A stretch of 64,000 bases of DNA, from assembly GCF_001999285.1 (NCBI RefSeq), contig NZ_MLHN01000016.1:34490-98489 (forward strand), read 5' to 3'. The notes beneath the pieces were generated by a model that made no database searches, was not told the DNA's origin, and worked only from the letters and a program-made list of their open reading frames with translations. Source of the DNA: Rodentibacter genomosp. 1 (GTDB lineage Bacteria > Pseudomonadota > Gammaproteobacteria > Enterobacterales > Pasteurellaceae). Positions 29,251-39,118 of the stretch are shown here, piece after piece. The translations under genes were made by a program, and so were the position numbers. The stretch's first letter is position 1. Every line of letters starts with the position of its first letter.

Positions 29251-30975
29251 ATGAACGTTACGATGAAAAAAACAGCAGCGGCAGCGATTGTGGCTTTAAT
29301 GTTGAGCGGATGTAAAATTTTTGGTTCTTCCGGTAGCCATACACCTCAACCGATTGAACCTGTTCCAACAGTGAAAGCGATTGATTACAGCAAACAATCC
29401 GTACAACAGCTTGAGCAAAGTGCGACAACAGCACAAAAAGTACTAAGCGATAGCCAAACCAAACTTACCCAAGTGGAAACTCAAATTACGGAAATTAACC
29501 GTCGTATTACCACACTTAATCAAGAAATTAGTGTGTTGGAAAAAGCGGAAAAACCGGATGCCAATGCATTAAAAGAAAAACGTGATGCCTTGGCAGAAGC
29601 CAACCAAGCCTTAACCGTGCAAAATAAAATTTTAGTGGTGGCACAACAAGATGTGAAACAAGCACAAATCAATGTGACGAATGTGCAAAACATTTTGATT
29701 GAGAAAAAAGCCGAGCAAAATAAACCGCCTGTTGTGGTCGTGCCGGATAATCCATCTCAACCAAGCCAACCGACTCAGCCGGAACAGCCAACAGAGCCTG
29801 AACAACCGAGCCAACCGACTCAACAGGAACAGCCATCAGAGCCTGAGCAACCGAGTAAGCCTACTCAACCGGAACAGCCATCAGAGCCTGAGCAACCAAG
29901 CCAACCGACTCAACAGGAACAGCCATCAGAGCCTGAGCAACCGAGTAAGCCTACTCAACCGGAACAGCCAACTAAACCTGTTCAACCAAGCGAACCAACT
30001 CAACCAGAGAAACCGACAATAAAACCAGAGCCTCAACCTGAACCAGAAAAAACATCGATAAATTTAGAAGGAGAAGAATGGCGTAAAGGCGCTCGGTATG
30101 ATTACTCAAAGCGTTTTCATAGTTATCGGTATGGATATGTAAAAGGTTATGATGGTCCGGAAGGTGAACTTGTATTATCAAGGCAAAATAATCCTTATTT
30201 TGAAGGGTTAAATTTTGATTACCTTGCGAGAACAGATGAAAAAAATCCGGATTTCTATGGTTGGCATGAAGGTTATTTTGAGAATGAAGGGATTATCGGT
30301 ATTGAAATTAAAGAGTTAGATAAGGATGGTTACATTACTAAAGCAGTACGCCCAGAAAAATTTAACTTAATTTTTAAAAATACGCCTTATAGTACCTATG
30401 GTGCTTTGTACACGAATGAACATGATGTAAAACTATTTATGCTAACAGGCAGTAATGCAGCCTTGGGAGAACGCAGTGATGCTTATTCTGTTGGAAAATT
30501 TAGAGTAAATGATAAAGGGGTTAAAACAGATTATATTGATTATATTGATGAGGTGAAAGGTTCAGCAACTTATAAAGGTGAGGTGCTAGCGAGAACAGAT
30601 AGTGTTTATGTAAGTGGTTATATAAATCAGAATTATTCGCCGACAAAACCATTTAAAGACGGTGATATTACGATTAATGCCCATTTTGGTTCACGACCTG
30701 AGGAAAACTTTACTACTGCAACGTTAAATAGCAAAACCTTAGGAAAGAGAGAATTTGGGAAATCAAGAATGGAGTTAACCTCAGGTTCTATTCAATTTAA
30801 AAATGAGGGAAATTTATTAGAAAGAGAGCGTGAACTTATTCTTCAAGGAAGATTTGTAGGTGAAAAAGCTTCGGAAGCGGTTGGTCAGATTCGTTATGAA
30901 GGTCGTCAAATTAATCGTACAAATAACAACCAAAGTTATGAGGCTGTCTTTAGTGCTGAAAAACAGCCTAAATAA
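29251..30975 (+). CDS. Surface lipoprotein: coiled coil, Pro-rich repeats, TbpB-like barrel domain (putative Slam substrate)
   Basis: I do not recognise a named gene. The ATG at 29251 follows a perfect GGAGG site with 5-base spacing, giving 574 residues. A lipoprotein signal ends in the lipobox LSGC with C21 as the lipidated residue. Residues about 45-155 are rich in heptad-like Q, L, I, K and E and look like a long coiled coil. Residues 171-245 are five 15-residue repeats of the PSxPTQxEQPSEPEQ type. The rest (about 265-574) resembles the C-terminal beta-barrel domains of TbpB-like proteins: AYSVGKFRV, ATYKGEVLA, FVGEKASEAVGQIRYEG. The next gene encodes a Slam exporter, so this is probably its cargo, displayed on the outer surface. 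The ligand is unknown; heme, iron proteins or host factors are possible. Confidence 0.8.
   Translation: MNVTMKKTAAAAIVALMLSGCKIFGSSGSHTPQPIEPVPTVKAIDYSKQSVQQLEQSATTAQKVLSDSQTKLTQVETQITEINRRITTLNQEISVLEKAEKPDANALKEKRDALAEANQALTVQNKILVVAQQDVKQAQINVTNVQNILIEKKAEQNKPPVVVVPDNPSQPSQPTQPEQPTEPEQPSQPTQQEQPSEPEQPSKPTQPEQPSEPEQPSQPTQQEQPSEPEQPSKPTQPEQPTKPVQPSEPTQPEKPTIKPEPQPEPEKTSINLEGEEWRKGARYDYSKRFHSYRYGYVKGYDGPEGELVLSRQNNPYFEGLNFDYLARTDEKNPDFYGWHEGYFENEGIIGIEIKELDKDGYITKAVRPEKFNLIFKNTPYSTYGALYTNEHDVKLFMLTGSNAALGERSDAYSVGKFRVNDKGVKTDYIDYIDEVKGSATYKGEVLARTDSVYVSGYINQNYSPTKPFKDGDITINAHFGSRPEENFTTATLNSKTLGKREFGKSRMELTSGSIQFKNEGNLLERERELILQGRFVGEKASEAVGQIRYEGRQINRTNNNQSYEAVFSAEKQPK
29761..29985 (+). repeat. 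Tandem 45-bp coding repeat, 5 units
   Basis: Five 45-base units lie end to end, followed by a partial sixth to about 30015. Units 2+3 (29806-29895) and units 4+5 (29896-29985) are near-identical 90-base blocks that diverge at the 3' end. The unit is a multiple of three, so gain or loss of units would change linker length without breaking the frame. Confidence 0.9.
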
Positions 30976-31013
30976 TAAAAATACTATGTCTATTAATTAG
31001 ATATTCTATACAG

Positions 31014-31040
31014 GGGCGGATATTCCATTCGCCCTTATTT
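31014..31040 (+). terminator. Weak hairpin between lipoprotein and Slam genes
   Basis: GGGCG (31014-31018) and CGCCC (31030-31034) form a short stem, extendable by two weaker pairs and followed by TTATTT. It could partly terminate or process the message, giving more lipoprotein than exporter. Confidence 0.4.
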
Positions 31041-31067
31041 ATAAAAATATGATTCCATTAAATTAAT

Positions 31068-32495
31068 ATGAAAACAACCTCATTCCTAACCGCACTTTTT
31101 CCTCTATTTTTCACTTTCCCCACCTCAGCGAATCTTGCCGAGCTGGAACAAAAAATCAAAGTAGCAACGCCGAAAAAAGCGGAGCAGGCGGTGGCTCCAC
31201 TCGGGCAAAATGCTATGCCGATGAACATCACTGAGGAAGATTTAAAAAACAACCCGATTTTAACCCAACAACTCTTAACCCAAGCGATTTATGCTCGTGA
31301 TCCTCAGTTGATTGAAAAATTGTTGGCGATTTACAAAACTTTCCCTGAAAACGACCGTTTGCTTGTCCAATTTGCGGAAGCCAAACATGCGGCACTAAGC
31401 GGAGAGTTAAGCCAAGCCATTCGGATTTATCGTGAAATGTTGGCAGAACGGGCGGATCTTAACCCTGTGCGGATTGAACTTGCCATTGCCTTATTTCAGG
31501 ATAAACAAAACACCGCCGCCACTGAACAATTTCAAAAAGCCTTGAGCGATCCTGCCACACCTGCCCAAGTGCAACAGCTTATCAATGCTTATTTAGATGC
31601 CTTGCAGGAACGGGATTCATGGCAGATTTCCGCCAGCGCCTATTATGTGCGTGATACCAACGTGAATAATACGGGCGACAGCCGTAATATTGAGCAAACG
31701 GGCTTTGTGAAAAATGATGATATGATGCCGCAAACCGCACACGGGATTACTTATAACCTCTATCTCGGCAAAGATTTTAATCTCGGCAACCGCTATTATT
31801 TAGGCTTTGAAAACGATCTGTCGGGTAAAAGTTATTGGGATAATCACGATTATGATGATATTTATAACCGCACTTCCCTTGGACTGCGTTATAAAACCGC
31901 ACAATCTACCTTGAGCCTGCAGCCCTTTTATGAAAAACGTTGGTATGGTGGCGAAAGTTACCAATGGGCAAATGGCGCAAGATTGGAATTAAGCCATTGG
32001 CTCAATCCGAATTGGCAACTTTCAAGTGCCGCAGAATTTGCCAAACAGCGTTATTTTGACGCTTACAGCCAAGACGGTAATCGAAAACTCATTTCTGCCA
32101 CGCTGGTTTGGGCAAGAACGCCACGGCAATTTTTCTACTTTGGCGGTGATTTTAACCGTGAAACTACAAGAGTGAAACAATATAGCTCCGATACTCAATC
32201 CATCCGTTTAGGCTGGGGGCAAGAATGGGGCAAAGGCATTTCAAGCCGTTTGGGTTTCGGCATTTCACAACGTCACTACAAAGACGAAGCGGTGCTAGGC
32301 AGGCTGATTACTTTAGGAAAAGTTCGTAAAGATCGTATTTTTAATGTGAATTTGACTTTATGGAAACGGGATTGGCATTTTCTCGGTATTACACCCAAAT
32401 TACAATTTTCCTACCGAAAACAAAAAAGTAATATCCCGACAATGTATTCCTACGACCGCCAAAACCTGAATTTGATTTTTGAGAAATCTTTTTAA
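31068..32495 (+). CDS. Surface lipoprotein assembly modifier (Slam, DUF560)
   Basis: Outer-membrane protein of the Slam family, which moves lipoproteins such as TbpB, HpuA or fHbp to the cell surface. It has 475 residues. A signal peptide ends at about residue 21 (TSA). Residues about 50-175 form TPR-like helices (QAIRIYREMLAERADLNPVRIELAIALFQ, then AATEQFQKAL). From about residue 190 the sequence alternates like a 14-strand barrel, with DTNVNN, YNLYLGKDFNL, LGLRYKT, and a C-terminal F. The TPR plus DUF560 architecture is diagnostic. It lies 92 bases after the lipoprotein gene on the same strand and has no strong ribosome site. An uptake signal is built into the signal peptide codons (LTALF). 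Confidence 0.88.
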   Translation: MKTTSFLTALFPLFFTFPTSANLAELEQKIKVATPKKAEQAVAPLGQNAMPMNITEEDLKNNPILTQQLLTQAIYARDPQLIEKLLAIYKTFPENDRLLVQFAEAKHAALSGELSQAIRIYREMLAERADLNPVRIELAIALFQDKQNTAATEQFQKALSDPATPAQVQQLINAYLDALQERDSWQISASAYYVRDTNVNNTGDSRNIEQTGFVKNDDMMPQTAHGITYNLYLGKDFNLGNRYYLGFENDLSGKSYWDNHDYDDIYNRTSLGLRYKTAQSTLSLQPFYEKRWYGGESYQWANGARLELSHWLNPNWQLSSAAEFAKQRYFDAYSQDGNRKLISATLVWARTPRQFFYFGGDFNRETTRVKQYSSDTQSIRLGWGQEWGKGISSRLGFGISQRHYKDEAVLGRLITLGKVRKDRIFNVNLTLWKRDWHFLGITPKLQFSYRKQKSNIPTMYSYDRQNLNLIFEKSF

Positions 32496-32513
32496 ATTTA
32501 TTGGAGATAGTGT

Positions 32514-32543
32514 AGTGGGTGAATCTTGTTCACCCACTTTTTT
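32514..32543 (+). terminator. Intrinsic terminator after slam
   Basis: AGTGGGTGAA (32514-32523) pairs with TTCACCCACT (32529-32538) around a five-base loop, followed by six T. It closes the lipoprotein-slam unit. Confidence 0.9.
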
Positions 32544-32556
32544 AAAGGAAGGATTT

Positions 32557-33111
32557 TTATAAATAACTCACAAATTCTTCAATATTTTCTTGGCGACATT
32601 CTCTATCCGTTTTTTCTGCCGCCGTACCGATCATTAAGAGTGCCACGATTTCATCTTGTTCACGGCAATCTAGGGCTTGGCGTAGTGCGCTGCCGTTTAC
32701 CCATTTACCGGTGATCCAAACATTGTCAAAGCCTTGTGAATGGGCAGCAAGTTGAATGCCGTATGCTGCGCAACCTGCGGTGACTAATTGTTCCCATTCC
32801 GGTACTTTTGCTACATCAGGACTAATTTTTGCGATAACAGCGATCACCATAGGGGCACGGTGTGCCAAATTCTCCGCTTTTTTTAACCGCTCTTCACCAA
32901 GGTTGAGTTCAACCACGGCATCTTTGAGCAAACCTTCTAATTTATTTAAACCCTCATTTTCGATAACGACAAAATGATAGGGGTGTAATTTGCCGTGATC
33001 CGGTGTACGAAGAGCGGCTTGGAAAATTTGTTCAAGTTGGGCTTTATCCGGTGCAGGTGCAGCGAGTTTTTTATTGGAACGGCGGGTGGTTAAAAGGGTT
33101 AAAGCATCCAT
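32557..33111 (-). CDS. ydjA: NAD(P)H nitroreductase, YdjA family
   Basis: Small FMN-dependent nitroreductase-fold protein of 184 residues. The FMN phosphate-binding TTRRSNKKL is at residues 7-15, the RTPDHGKLHPYHF segment near 35-47, and the WEQLVTAGCAAYGIQLAAHSQGF helix in the middle. These match E. coli YdjA closely in order and spacing. The physiological substrate is unknown. It converges on slam and is a single gene; the ATG is preceded by GAGAGAAAA. Confidence 0.9.
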   Translation of the reverse strand: MDALTLLTTRRSNKKLAAPAPDKAQLEQIFQAALRTPDHGKLHPYHFVVIENEGLNKLEGLLKDAVVELNLGEERLKKAENLAHRAPMVIAVIAKISPDVAKVPEWEQLVTAGCAAYGIQLAAHSQGFDNVWITGKWVNGSALRQALDCREQDEIVALLMIGTAAEKTDRECRQENIEEFVSYL

Positions 33112-33214
33112 TTTTCTCTCTCATATAAAATAAAAGTGCGGTGGATTATAGCATAGTTTTTAGTACGGGTTTATGTTACCCTAGGCGCAATTTTTTTGAT
33201 CTGTCTAATACCCT

Positions 33215-35083
33215 ATGAACCCTATTTTTCGAGTGATTAAATTTTGTTGGCACGCACTAAATTTTATTCGTGATTTAGTGATGAATTTTTTCTTTTTAGT
33301 GTTTGTTTTATTGTTAATTAGCCTGTTTAGTTTCACTAGTAATACGAAAAAAGGCAGTATGAATTTAACTGCTGATAAAGGGGCATTGTTGCTTAATCTA
33401 GACGGTTATTTAGCAGACAATCGTGATGAGGCATTTGGTTGGCAACAAGCACTACGAGAGTTAAGCACAAACGATCACACTCCATTACAAATATCGACTT
33501 TCGATGTAGTTTATGCCATTAACTTGGCTAAAAATGATGATAGCATTCGAGGCTTGGTATTGGATCTTAATTATTTTTCCGGTGGAGATTTGCCGGCGAT
33601 GGGCTATATCGGCAAAGCGATTCAGGATTTTAAAACTTCAGAGAAACCCGTTATTGCCTTTGCTAATAATTATTCCCAAGGCCAGTATTTTTTAGCCAGT
33701 TTTGCCGATCAAATTTATTTGAACCCAATCGGGCAGGTATCCATTCAAGGCTTGGCACAAGAGAATTTATACTACAAAGATTTATTGGATAAATTGGCTA
33801 TCACGCCTCATATTTTCCGTGTAGGTACTTATAAATCTGCCGTTGAACCTTTTTTACGTAATGATATGTCGCCGGAAGCAAAGGCAAATATGAATCAATG
33901 GTTAAACGGTATGTGGGAAAGTTACGTTCAGATTGTCAGCATGAACCGCCATATCTCGAAGGAAACACTATTACCGAATGCGAAGCAATATTTAGCCGAC
34001 TTGAAAGCCTTAAAGGGGGACAGTACCGCTTATACTAAACAGCGTAAATTAGTGACAGATCTTGCTAGCAATTTAGATTTAGATAAAAAATTGACCGCAC
34101 TTTTTGGCAAAAACACGGAAGGTGAGGTGAATATGGTGGATTTCTCTACGTATTTGTCCGGATTTGAAGATAGAATGGCATCTTCTTCAATGGGGGAAAA
34201 TAAAATTGCCGTGGTGAATGTGGAAGGGGCGATTATTGATGGCGAAAGTGCAGAAGGGGATGTCGGTGGCAACACCGTGGCACGTTTACTGCGTAGGGCA
34301 TATGACGATGAAAGCGTGAAAGCGGTGATATTACGGGTAAACTCACCGGGGGGAAGTGCTTTCGCTTCGGAATTGATTCGTCAAGAAGTCGATAATCTAC
34401 AAAAATCAGGTAAACCCGTTGTCGTGTCTATGGGAGCGATGGCAGCATCAGGGGGCTATTGGATTTCTGCTACCTCCGATTACATTATTGCGGATAAAAA
34501 TACCATCACCGGTTCTATCGGCATTTTTGCAATGTTGCCAACTTTTGAAAATGCGATGAAAAAAATTGGCGTGAATGCAGATGGGGTAAAAACCACAGAA
34601 TTGGCTGAAGGCTCGATTTTTAGTCCGCTCACAAAAAATACAAAAGATATTTATCAGTTAGAAATTGAGCATGGCTATGATAAATTTTTGACTTTAGTCA
34701 GTAAAGGTCGCCAAATGTCAAAAAATGCCGTAGATAACATAGCACAAGGTCAAGTATGGTTGGGTAAAGATGCCTTCAAACATAATCTTGTAGATGAGCT
34801 GGGAGATTTTGATCGTGCCGTAGAAAAGGCAGGTGAATTGGTAAATCTTCATCGTGATCCTGTGATTGAAGATTTTACAGTGGAATGGATGCTTGAAGAC
34901 GATACCGGTTTGGTGAGTAAATTATTTCGTGATTTTAGACAAAGCGGACAGTTACTGTTTGCACAATGGCTTGATCTTCCCAAACCTCTCCAACAATTTA
35001 AACAGCATTTCAATCAGCTAAATAAATTTAATGATCCCAAAGGACAATATTTGTATTGTTTGAGTTGTGGGGAAGTGAAGTAG
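33215..35083 (+). CDS. sppA: Protease IV, signal peptide peptidase SppA
   Basis: Inner-membrane serine protease that degrades cleaved signal peptides. It has 622 residues, the long duplicated form found in E. coli (618). One membrane segment lies near residues 20-42. The catalytic dyad is split over the two halves: K207 in GTYKSAVEPF and S412 in MAASGGYWIS. A second conserved stretch is RVNSPGGSAFASELIRQE. It is transcribed alone with a terminator-like hairpin 120 bases downstream. Confidence 0.95.
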   Translation: MNPIFRVIKFCWHALNFIRDLVMNFFFLVFVLLLISLFSFTSNTKKGSMNLTADKGALLLNLDGYLADNRDEAFGWQQALRELSTNDHTPLQISTFDVVYAINLAKNDDSIRGLVLDLNYFSGGDLPAMGYIGKAIQDFKTSEKPVIAFANNYSQGQYFLASFADQIYLNPIGQVSIQGLAQENLYYKDLLDKLAITPHIFRVGTYKSAVEPFLRNDMSPEAKANMNQWLNGMWESYVQIVSMNRHISKETLLPNAKQYLADLKALKGDSTAYTKQRKLVTDLASNLDLDKKLTALFGKNTEGEVNMVDFSTYLSGFEDRMASSSMGENKIAVVNVEGAIIDGESAEGDVGGNTVARLLRRAYDDESVKAVILRVNSPGGSAFASELIRQEVDNLQKSGKPVVVSMGAMAASGGYWISATSDYIIADKNTITGSIGIFAMLPTFENAMKKIGVNADGVKTTELAEGSIFSPLTKNTKDIYQLEIEHGYDKFLTLVSKGRQMSKNAVDNIAQGQVWLGKDAFKHNLVDELGDFDRAVEKAGELVNLHRDPVIEDFTVEWMLEDDTGLVSKLFRDFRQSGQLLFAQWLDLPKPLQQFKQHFNQLNKFNDPKGQYLYCLSCGEVK

Positions 35084-35203
35084 TGAAAATTATTTTGATA
35101 AATTTTATTTAAAGCTTTCTGCTTGATTATCAAGATCAAAATAAATGGGAAATATTGCTTCAATTCGTATATGAAAATTGTATTCAAGGAATTGATTTTA
35201 ATT

Positions 35204-35234
35204 AAAAAAGCAGGGTAATACCTGCTTTTCTTTT
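35204..35234 (+). terminator. Intrinsic terminator downstream of sppA
   Basis: AAAAGCAGG (35206-35214) and CCTGCTTTT (35221-35229) form a perfect 9-base stem with a six-base loop, followed by a T-rich tail. It lies about 120 bases after sppA and just before repeat copy E. Confidence 0.8.
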
Positions 35235-35236
35235 AT

Positions 35237-35370
35237 AAAGAGCGGTCAAATTTATCCTTATTTTAGGTATTATGCAGCAAATGTTCAAGGATAGAAATTT
35301 AAGGACTACTAAGCATCTCCCTACAAATAAACCCGACGTTAGATTTGTATAATAGTGGCATAATACTGCT
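35237..35370. repeat. Nested-palindrome repeat, copy E (inner part deleted)
   Basis: It begins AAAGAGCGGTCAAATTT, then GGTATTATGCAGCAAATG, and ends GGCATAATACTGC, matching the outer ends of copy A. The inner arms and centre are reduced to GGACTACTAAG and TCCCTACAAAT. The right end abuts the stop codon of the BASS transporter gene. It lies between convergent genes, like copies A and C. Confidence 0.65.
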
Positions 35371-36302
35371 TATTTTTTATCCTTCATCGTCGAGAAAATA
35401 TTTGCCAAAATCGGACCGGATATATTGTGCCAGAAGCTGAATAATGCACTAGGTACGGCAGAAATTGGATTAAAGTGTGCTGCTGCAAGTGCAGCCCCTA
35501 AACCGGAATTTTGCATACCGACTTCAATGGCAATGGCCTTGCTATCCACCGTATTGAGTTTAAACAATCTTGCGGCAAGAAAACCCGTGAAATAACCTAA
35601 ACAGTTGTGTAATACAACGACACTAAAGATTAATAATCCTGATTCCACAATTTTATCTTTGCTCACCGCCACTACGGCAGACAAAATTAAGACAATTGAA
35701 ATAACGGAGATTAATGGCATAATTTGGCCGGCTTGAGCAATGACGTTTTTGAATAGCATACGTATGAGTAATCCCAAGAAAATCGGGAATAAGACCATTT
35801 TTAAGACCGACATAAACATTGCGGAGGCATTAATATCAAGCCATTGACTTGCCAGTAAGTAGAAAATTGCCGGAGTGAGAAGTGGTGAAAGTAAAGTCGA
35901 AATCGTGGTGCAGGCAACAGAGAGAGCTGTGTTACCTTTTGCCAGATAGGTCATTACATTTGATGAAGTCCCGCCGGGGCAAGAGCCGACCAAGATGACA
36001 CCTACGGCAAGGTCAGAGGGTAAATGAAAGGCTTTAGCCAAGAAAAATGCGATAGCCGGCATAATCACAAATTGACCTACCACACCAATAAATACCGCTT
36101 TCGGATGTTTGGCGACTTCACCAAAATCATTGAAAGTGAGTGTGATGCCCATACCAAACATAACCAAGCCAAGTAAATAGGGGATGTAAGGGGTAAAAAA
36201 TTTAAATGTGTCTGGAAATAGAAAAGCAAGAACAGCAAAAACGATCGCCCATAGTGCAAAAGTTTTACTGAAAAATTGGGTTAATTTAAGTAGTGTTTGC
36301 AT
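35370..36302 (-). CDS. Bile acid:sodium symporter (BASS) family transporter
   Basis: Inner-membrane sodium-coupled transporter of 310 residues with about ten hydrophobic helices. The family signatures are GITLTFNDF near residue 52, [19 protein letters not shown] (about 106-124) and [20 protein letters not shown] near the C-terminus. Bacterial relatives (PanS, YocS) carry pantoate-type organic anions or bile acids, so the substrate here is unknown. It lies 60 bases upstream of the 3' end of sapF with the same orientation; I see no clear terminator between them. Confidence 0.88.
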   Translation of the reverse strand: MQTLLKLTQFFSKTFALWAIVFAVLAFLFPDTFKFFTPYIPYLLGLVMFGMGITLTFNDFGEVAKHPKAVFIGVVGQFVIMPAIAFFLAKAFHLPSDLAVGVILVGSCPGGTSSNVMTYLAKGNTALSVACTTISTLLSPLLTPAIFYLLASQWLDINASAMFMSVLKMVLFPIFLGLLIRMLFKNVIAQAGQIMPLISVISIVLILSAVVAVSKDKIVESGLLIFSVVVLHNCLGYFTGFLAARLFKLNTVDSKAIAIEVGMQNSGLGAALAAAHFNPISAVPSALFSFWHNISGPILANIFSTMKDKK

Positions 36303-36362
36303 GGTTTTTCCTGATTAAGTAATAGAAAGTGCGGTTGATTCTAAAAGTATTTTTCTTATCAA

Positions 36363-37172
36363 TCAATCATCTATGTTTTGACGAATCCAAGCACTTTCAT
36401 CAAGTAGGCGACCAAAATGACTTTCGACTAAACGTTTTGTTACGGTTGTTTGAGGCGTGCAAAACAGATCTTTAGGCGGGCCGTATTCAATGATTTTTCC
36501 TTCCTCCATCACGAGTACTTGATCTGCCATATGTTTGACTAAACCTAAATCCTGTCCCACATAAATATAGGCAATGCCAAGCCGGGCTTGAAGCTCAAGG
36601 GTGAGATTAACCAGTTGTATGCGTACAGACGCGTCAAGTCCGCCGAGGGAATCATCCACAATGATAATTTCAGGTTCTAAAATAAGGGCTCGGGCTAAGG
36701 CAATACGTTGTTTTTGGCTGATTGAAAGATGTTTGATTTTTAAATTGGTGTAATCAGGATAAAGTCCGACCATTGTGAGAGTTTGAAAAATTTTCTGATT
36801 ACGTGTTTCTTCATCCCAATCCGTTGTGAGTCGAAGAGGGGTATCGAGAATTTGACCGATATTTTGACGTAGGTTAAAAGCTGAATTGGCATCTTGGAAT
36901 ACCATACGAATGTGCTGGGTTCGGTAACGAGGATTTTCAAAATCAAGAGGTTGATTGTTGAATTTTATTTCTCCCGAAGTGGGTTTTGTCATTCCGGCTA
37001 TCATTTTCACCAATGTGGATTTTCCCGAACCGTTTTTTCCAATGATCGCAAGTGTTTGTTTTCGTTCAAGATTAAAACTCACGTTGTCCACCGCATTAAA
37101 TGATCTTGAGCCAAACCAACGGGCTGGGCCATCAAAGATTTTACAGAGATCGATGACTTGTAATAAAGGCAT
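36363..37172 (-). CDS. sapF: Sap peptide ABC transporter, ATP-binding protein SapF
   Basis: One of two ATPases of the Sap importer. It has 269 residues. Walker A is GKNGSGKST (near 45-53), the signature region reads [15 protein letters not shown], and Walker B is [14 protein letters not shown]. It resembles oligopeptide transporter ATPases of the OppF type. It ends the sapABCDF operon, starting 3 bases after sapD. In H. influenzae the Sap system binds antimicrobial peptides and heme and supports resistance; that role is transferred by homology. Confidence 0.94.
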   Translation of the reverse strand: MPLLQVIDLCKIFDGPARWFGSRSFNAVDNVSFNLERKQTLAIIGKNGSGKSTLVKMIAGMTKPTSGEIKFNNQPLDFENPRYRTQHIRMVFQDANSAFNLRQNIGQILDTPLRLTTDWDEETRNQKIFQTLTMVGLYPDYTNLKIKHLSISQKQRIALARALILEPEIIIVDDSLGGLDASVRIQLVNLTLELQARLGIAYIYVGQDLGLVKHMADQVLVMEEGKIIEYGPPKDLFCTPQTTVTKRLVESHFGRLLDESAWIRQNIDD

Positions 37173-37175
37173 AGA

Positions 37176-38228
37176 TTAGTCCTTATTGGGTTCAGTGGAT
37201 AAGGTTAATGGAGAATTGACCACCGTTTCTTTGATATGTTTTTCTCGAAAGTTAATCGGAAAATGGCAAGAAAATTCATGTTGTTTAATACGATAACGTG
37301 CCGGTTTTTTGATACATTGTTTTTGTGAAAAAGGGCAACGTGGCCCAAATCGGCATCCCATCGGCATTTGTTCTAAAAGTGGTACAGTACCTTCTAATGT
37401 AGCAAGTTTAGCCTTAAAACCGAGCGGTTGGGTAAAATCCGGTACAGAGTGAACCAGTGCATGTGTATAAGGATGATGAGGAGATTCCAGTAAGGTTTGT
37501 GTTGGTGCTGATTCTGTATTTTGCCCACAATAGAGTACAGATACGGTATGACAAAAATCACTCACACTGGGAATATCATTGCTGACTAACAGAATGCTGG
37601 TACCTTGGTTTTGATTCATACTGGAAAGCAACCGGAATACTTGGCGTGCGGTAATGGATTCCAAAGCATTAGTGGGTTCATCAGCAATTAACAGACGAGG
37701 TTGATTTGCCACCGCAATCGCAATCATCACTTTTTGACCTTCTCCTTCTGTGAGTTCATTAGGATAGCTTGCCATAATGTCTTTATGATTTTTTATTCCG
37801 ACACGATGGAGTAATTCAATCGCACGACGTTTTTTCCAACCAAACCAGTGCCACCATTTTCCACGATATGTCCAGTTTGGAATATGTTGAATTAACTGTT
37901 TACCAATTTTCCGACTGGGATCTAAACAGGTGAGCGGATCTTGAAAAATCATCGAAATTTCTTTACCCACTAATTTTCTGCGTTGTGTGGGGGAAAGTTT
38001 TAACAGTTCAATATCATTAAAACGGAAGCGATCTGCGGTGATAACCCAATTCTCTTTGGTGGCATTACCAATGACTTTTGCAATTAAACTTTTGCCTGAG
38101 CCGGATTCTCCCACAAGACCTAAAATGTCGCCGTCATTGAGGGTTAAATTGACTCCGTCAACAATTTTAACACGGCCTGATGGTGTTTTGATTTCAATGT
38201 TTAGGTTACGAATATCCAGTAGAGCCAT
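37176..38228 (-). CDS. sapD: Sap peptide ABC transporter, ATP-binding protein SapD
   Basis: Second ATPase of the Sap system, 350 residues and OppD-like. Walker A is GESGSGKS (near 40-47), the signature region is [14 protein letters not shown], and Walker B is [12 protein letters not shown]. The C-terminal oligopeptide-transporter extension carries the cysteine cluster in [15 protein letters not shown] and a later cysteine, a known pattern in OppD/DppD proteins that often binds iron-sulfur. E. coli SapD also supports Trk potassium uptake. Only 2 bases separate it from sapC. Confidence 0.94.
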   Translation of the reverse strand: MALLDIRNLNIEIKTPSGRVKIVDGVNLTLNDGDILGLVGESGSGKSLIAKVIGNATKENWVITADRFRFNDIELLKLSPTQRRKLVGKEISMIFQDPLTCLDPSRKIGKQLIQHIPNWTYRGKWWHWFGWKKRRAIELLHRVGIKNHKDIMASYPNELTEGEGQKVMIAIAVANQPRLLIADEPTNALESITARQVFRLLSSMNQNQGTSILLVSNDIPSVSDFCHTVSVLYCGQNTESAPTQTLLESPHHPYTHALVHSVPDFTQPLGFKAKLATLEGTVPLLEQMPMGCRFGPRCPFSQKQCIKKPARYRIKQHEFSCHFPINFREKHIKETVVNSPLTLSTEPNKD

Positions 38229-38230
38229 AG

Positions 38231-39118
38231 TTATTGATAATATTGGTTAATAGCTTTGCATAAGCCGTTAGTAAATACAATGCTTAACAAAATCGTAATG
38301 ATGATTGCAAAGCCGGGGAGTAATACTGTCCAAGGGGCGAGGTAGATGAGCTCTAGAGAGTCTTTAATCATTGCCCCCCATTCAGGCGTTGGGCGTTGTG
38401 CACCAAGGGAAATAAAGCTTAAGGCGCTAATATCTAAAATTGTGACAACAAATGCCCGTGAAATTTCCTGAATATAGGTGACGGTAATGTTGGGTAAAAT
38501 CGTACTACGTAGCAATTCACTGTTTGAAATTCCGTCCAATTTTAGCATCATCACATATTCTTTTTTCAATTCTTGTTGAATCGCACGATAAATGGCGTGA
38601 GTAAAGTAGGGAAGTACAGCCAATAATGTGGAAATCACAGCATTCATCAAGCTTGGTTCCATAAATGTGGAAATGATGATCGCAATGAGTAAAATGGGGA
38701 TAGATAAAAAAGCATCAAAAATATGCCCAAGGAAACGGGCTTTAATGCCACCGGACATTCCAGCCCAAATGCCTAGTGCCCCCCCGATAATGGCGGCGAG
38801 GATAACCACGATGAGGGATGATCCTAGCGTATAGCTTGTGCCGATAATCACCCGACTTAGTACATCGCGGGCAAGGTCGTCTGTCCCGAAGAAAAAGGCG
38901 ATCTGTCCTTTTTCTACCCATGAAGGGGGCATTAATTCTTGCCCGACAAATTGCATACTCTCACTATATGGTGCGATAAGGGGAGCGAAAAGTGCGGTTA
39001 AAATTAACAGAAAAAAGAGGTAAAAGCTCATTAAGGCAAGGCGATTTTTTCGAAACTGTAACCAAATTTGATAAATCGATGCACTTTCACGAAATTCGTC
39101 CGGTTCTTTATCTTGCAT
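38231..39118 (-). CDS. sapC: Sap peptide ABC transporter, permease SapC
   Basis: Inner-membrane permease, 295 residues, with about six hydrophobic segments and the cytoplasmic EAA-type loop ([19 protein letters not shown]). Its N-terminal region has the [22 protein letters not shown] motif typical of DppC/OppC permeases. It overlaps sapB by 11 bases. An uptake signal encodes LTALFA in the first membrane segment, and a run of seven C on the + strand (38779-38785) lies within the gene. Confidence 0.94.
   Translation of the reverse strand: MQDKEPDEFRESASIYQIWLQFRKNRLALMSFYLFFLLILTALFAPLIAPYSESMQFVGQELMPPSWVEKGQIAFFFGTDDLARDVLSRVIIGTSYTLGSSLIVVILAAIIGGALGIWAGMSGGIKARFLGHIFDAFLSIPILLIAIIISTFMEPSLMNAVISTLLAVLPYFTHAIYRAIQQELKKEYVMMLKLDGISNSELLRSTILPNITVTYIQEISRAFVVTILDISALSFISLGAQRPTPEWGAMIKDSLELIYLAPWTVLLPGFAIIITILLSIVFTNGLCKAINQYYQ

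Noticed and set aside
29699..30022. A 107-codon + strand frame full of Asn, Arg and Leu repeats
   Set aside because: It is the second frame of the Pro-rich repeat in the lipoprotein gene; repeats of 45 bases keep all frames open, and it has no ribosome site.
38779..38785. Run of seven C (G7 on the coding strand) in sapC
   Set aside because: Too short for likely frequent slippage and in a conserved membrane segment; noted in the sapC entry only.
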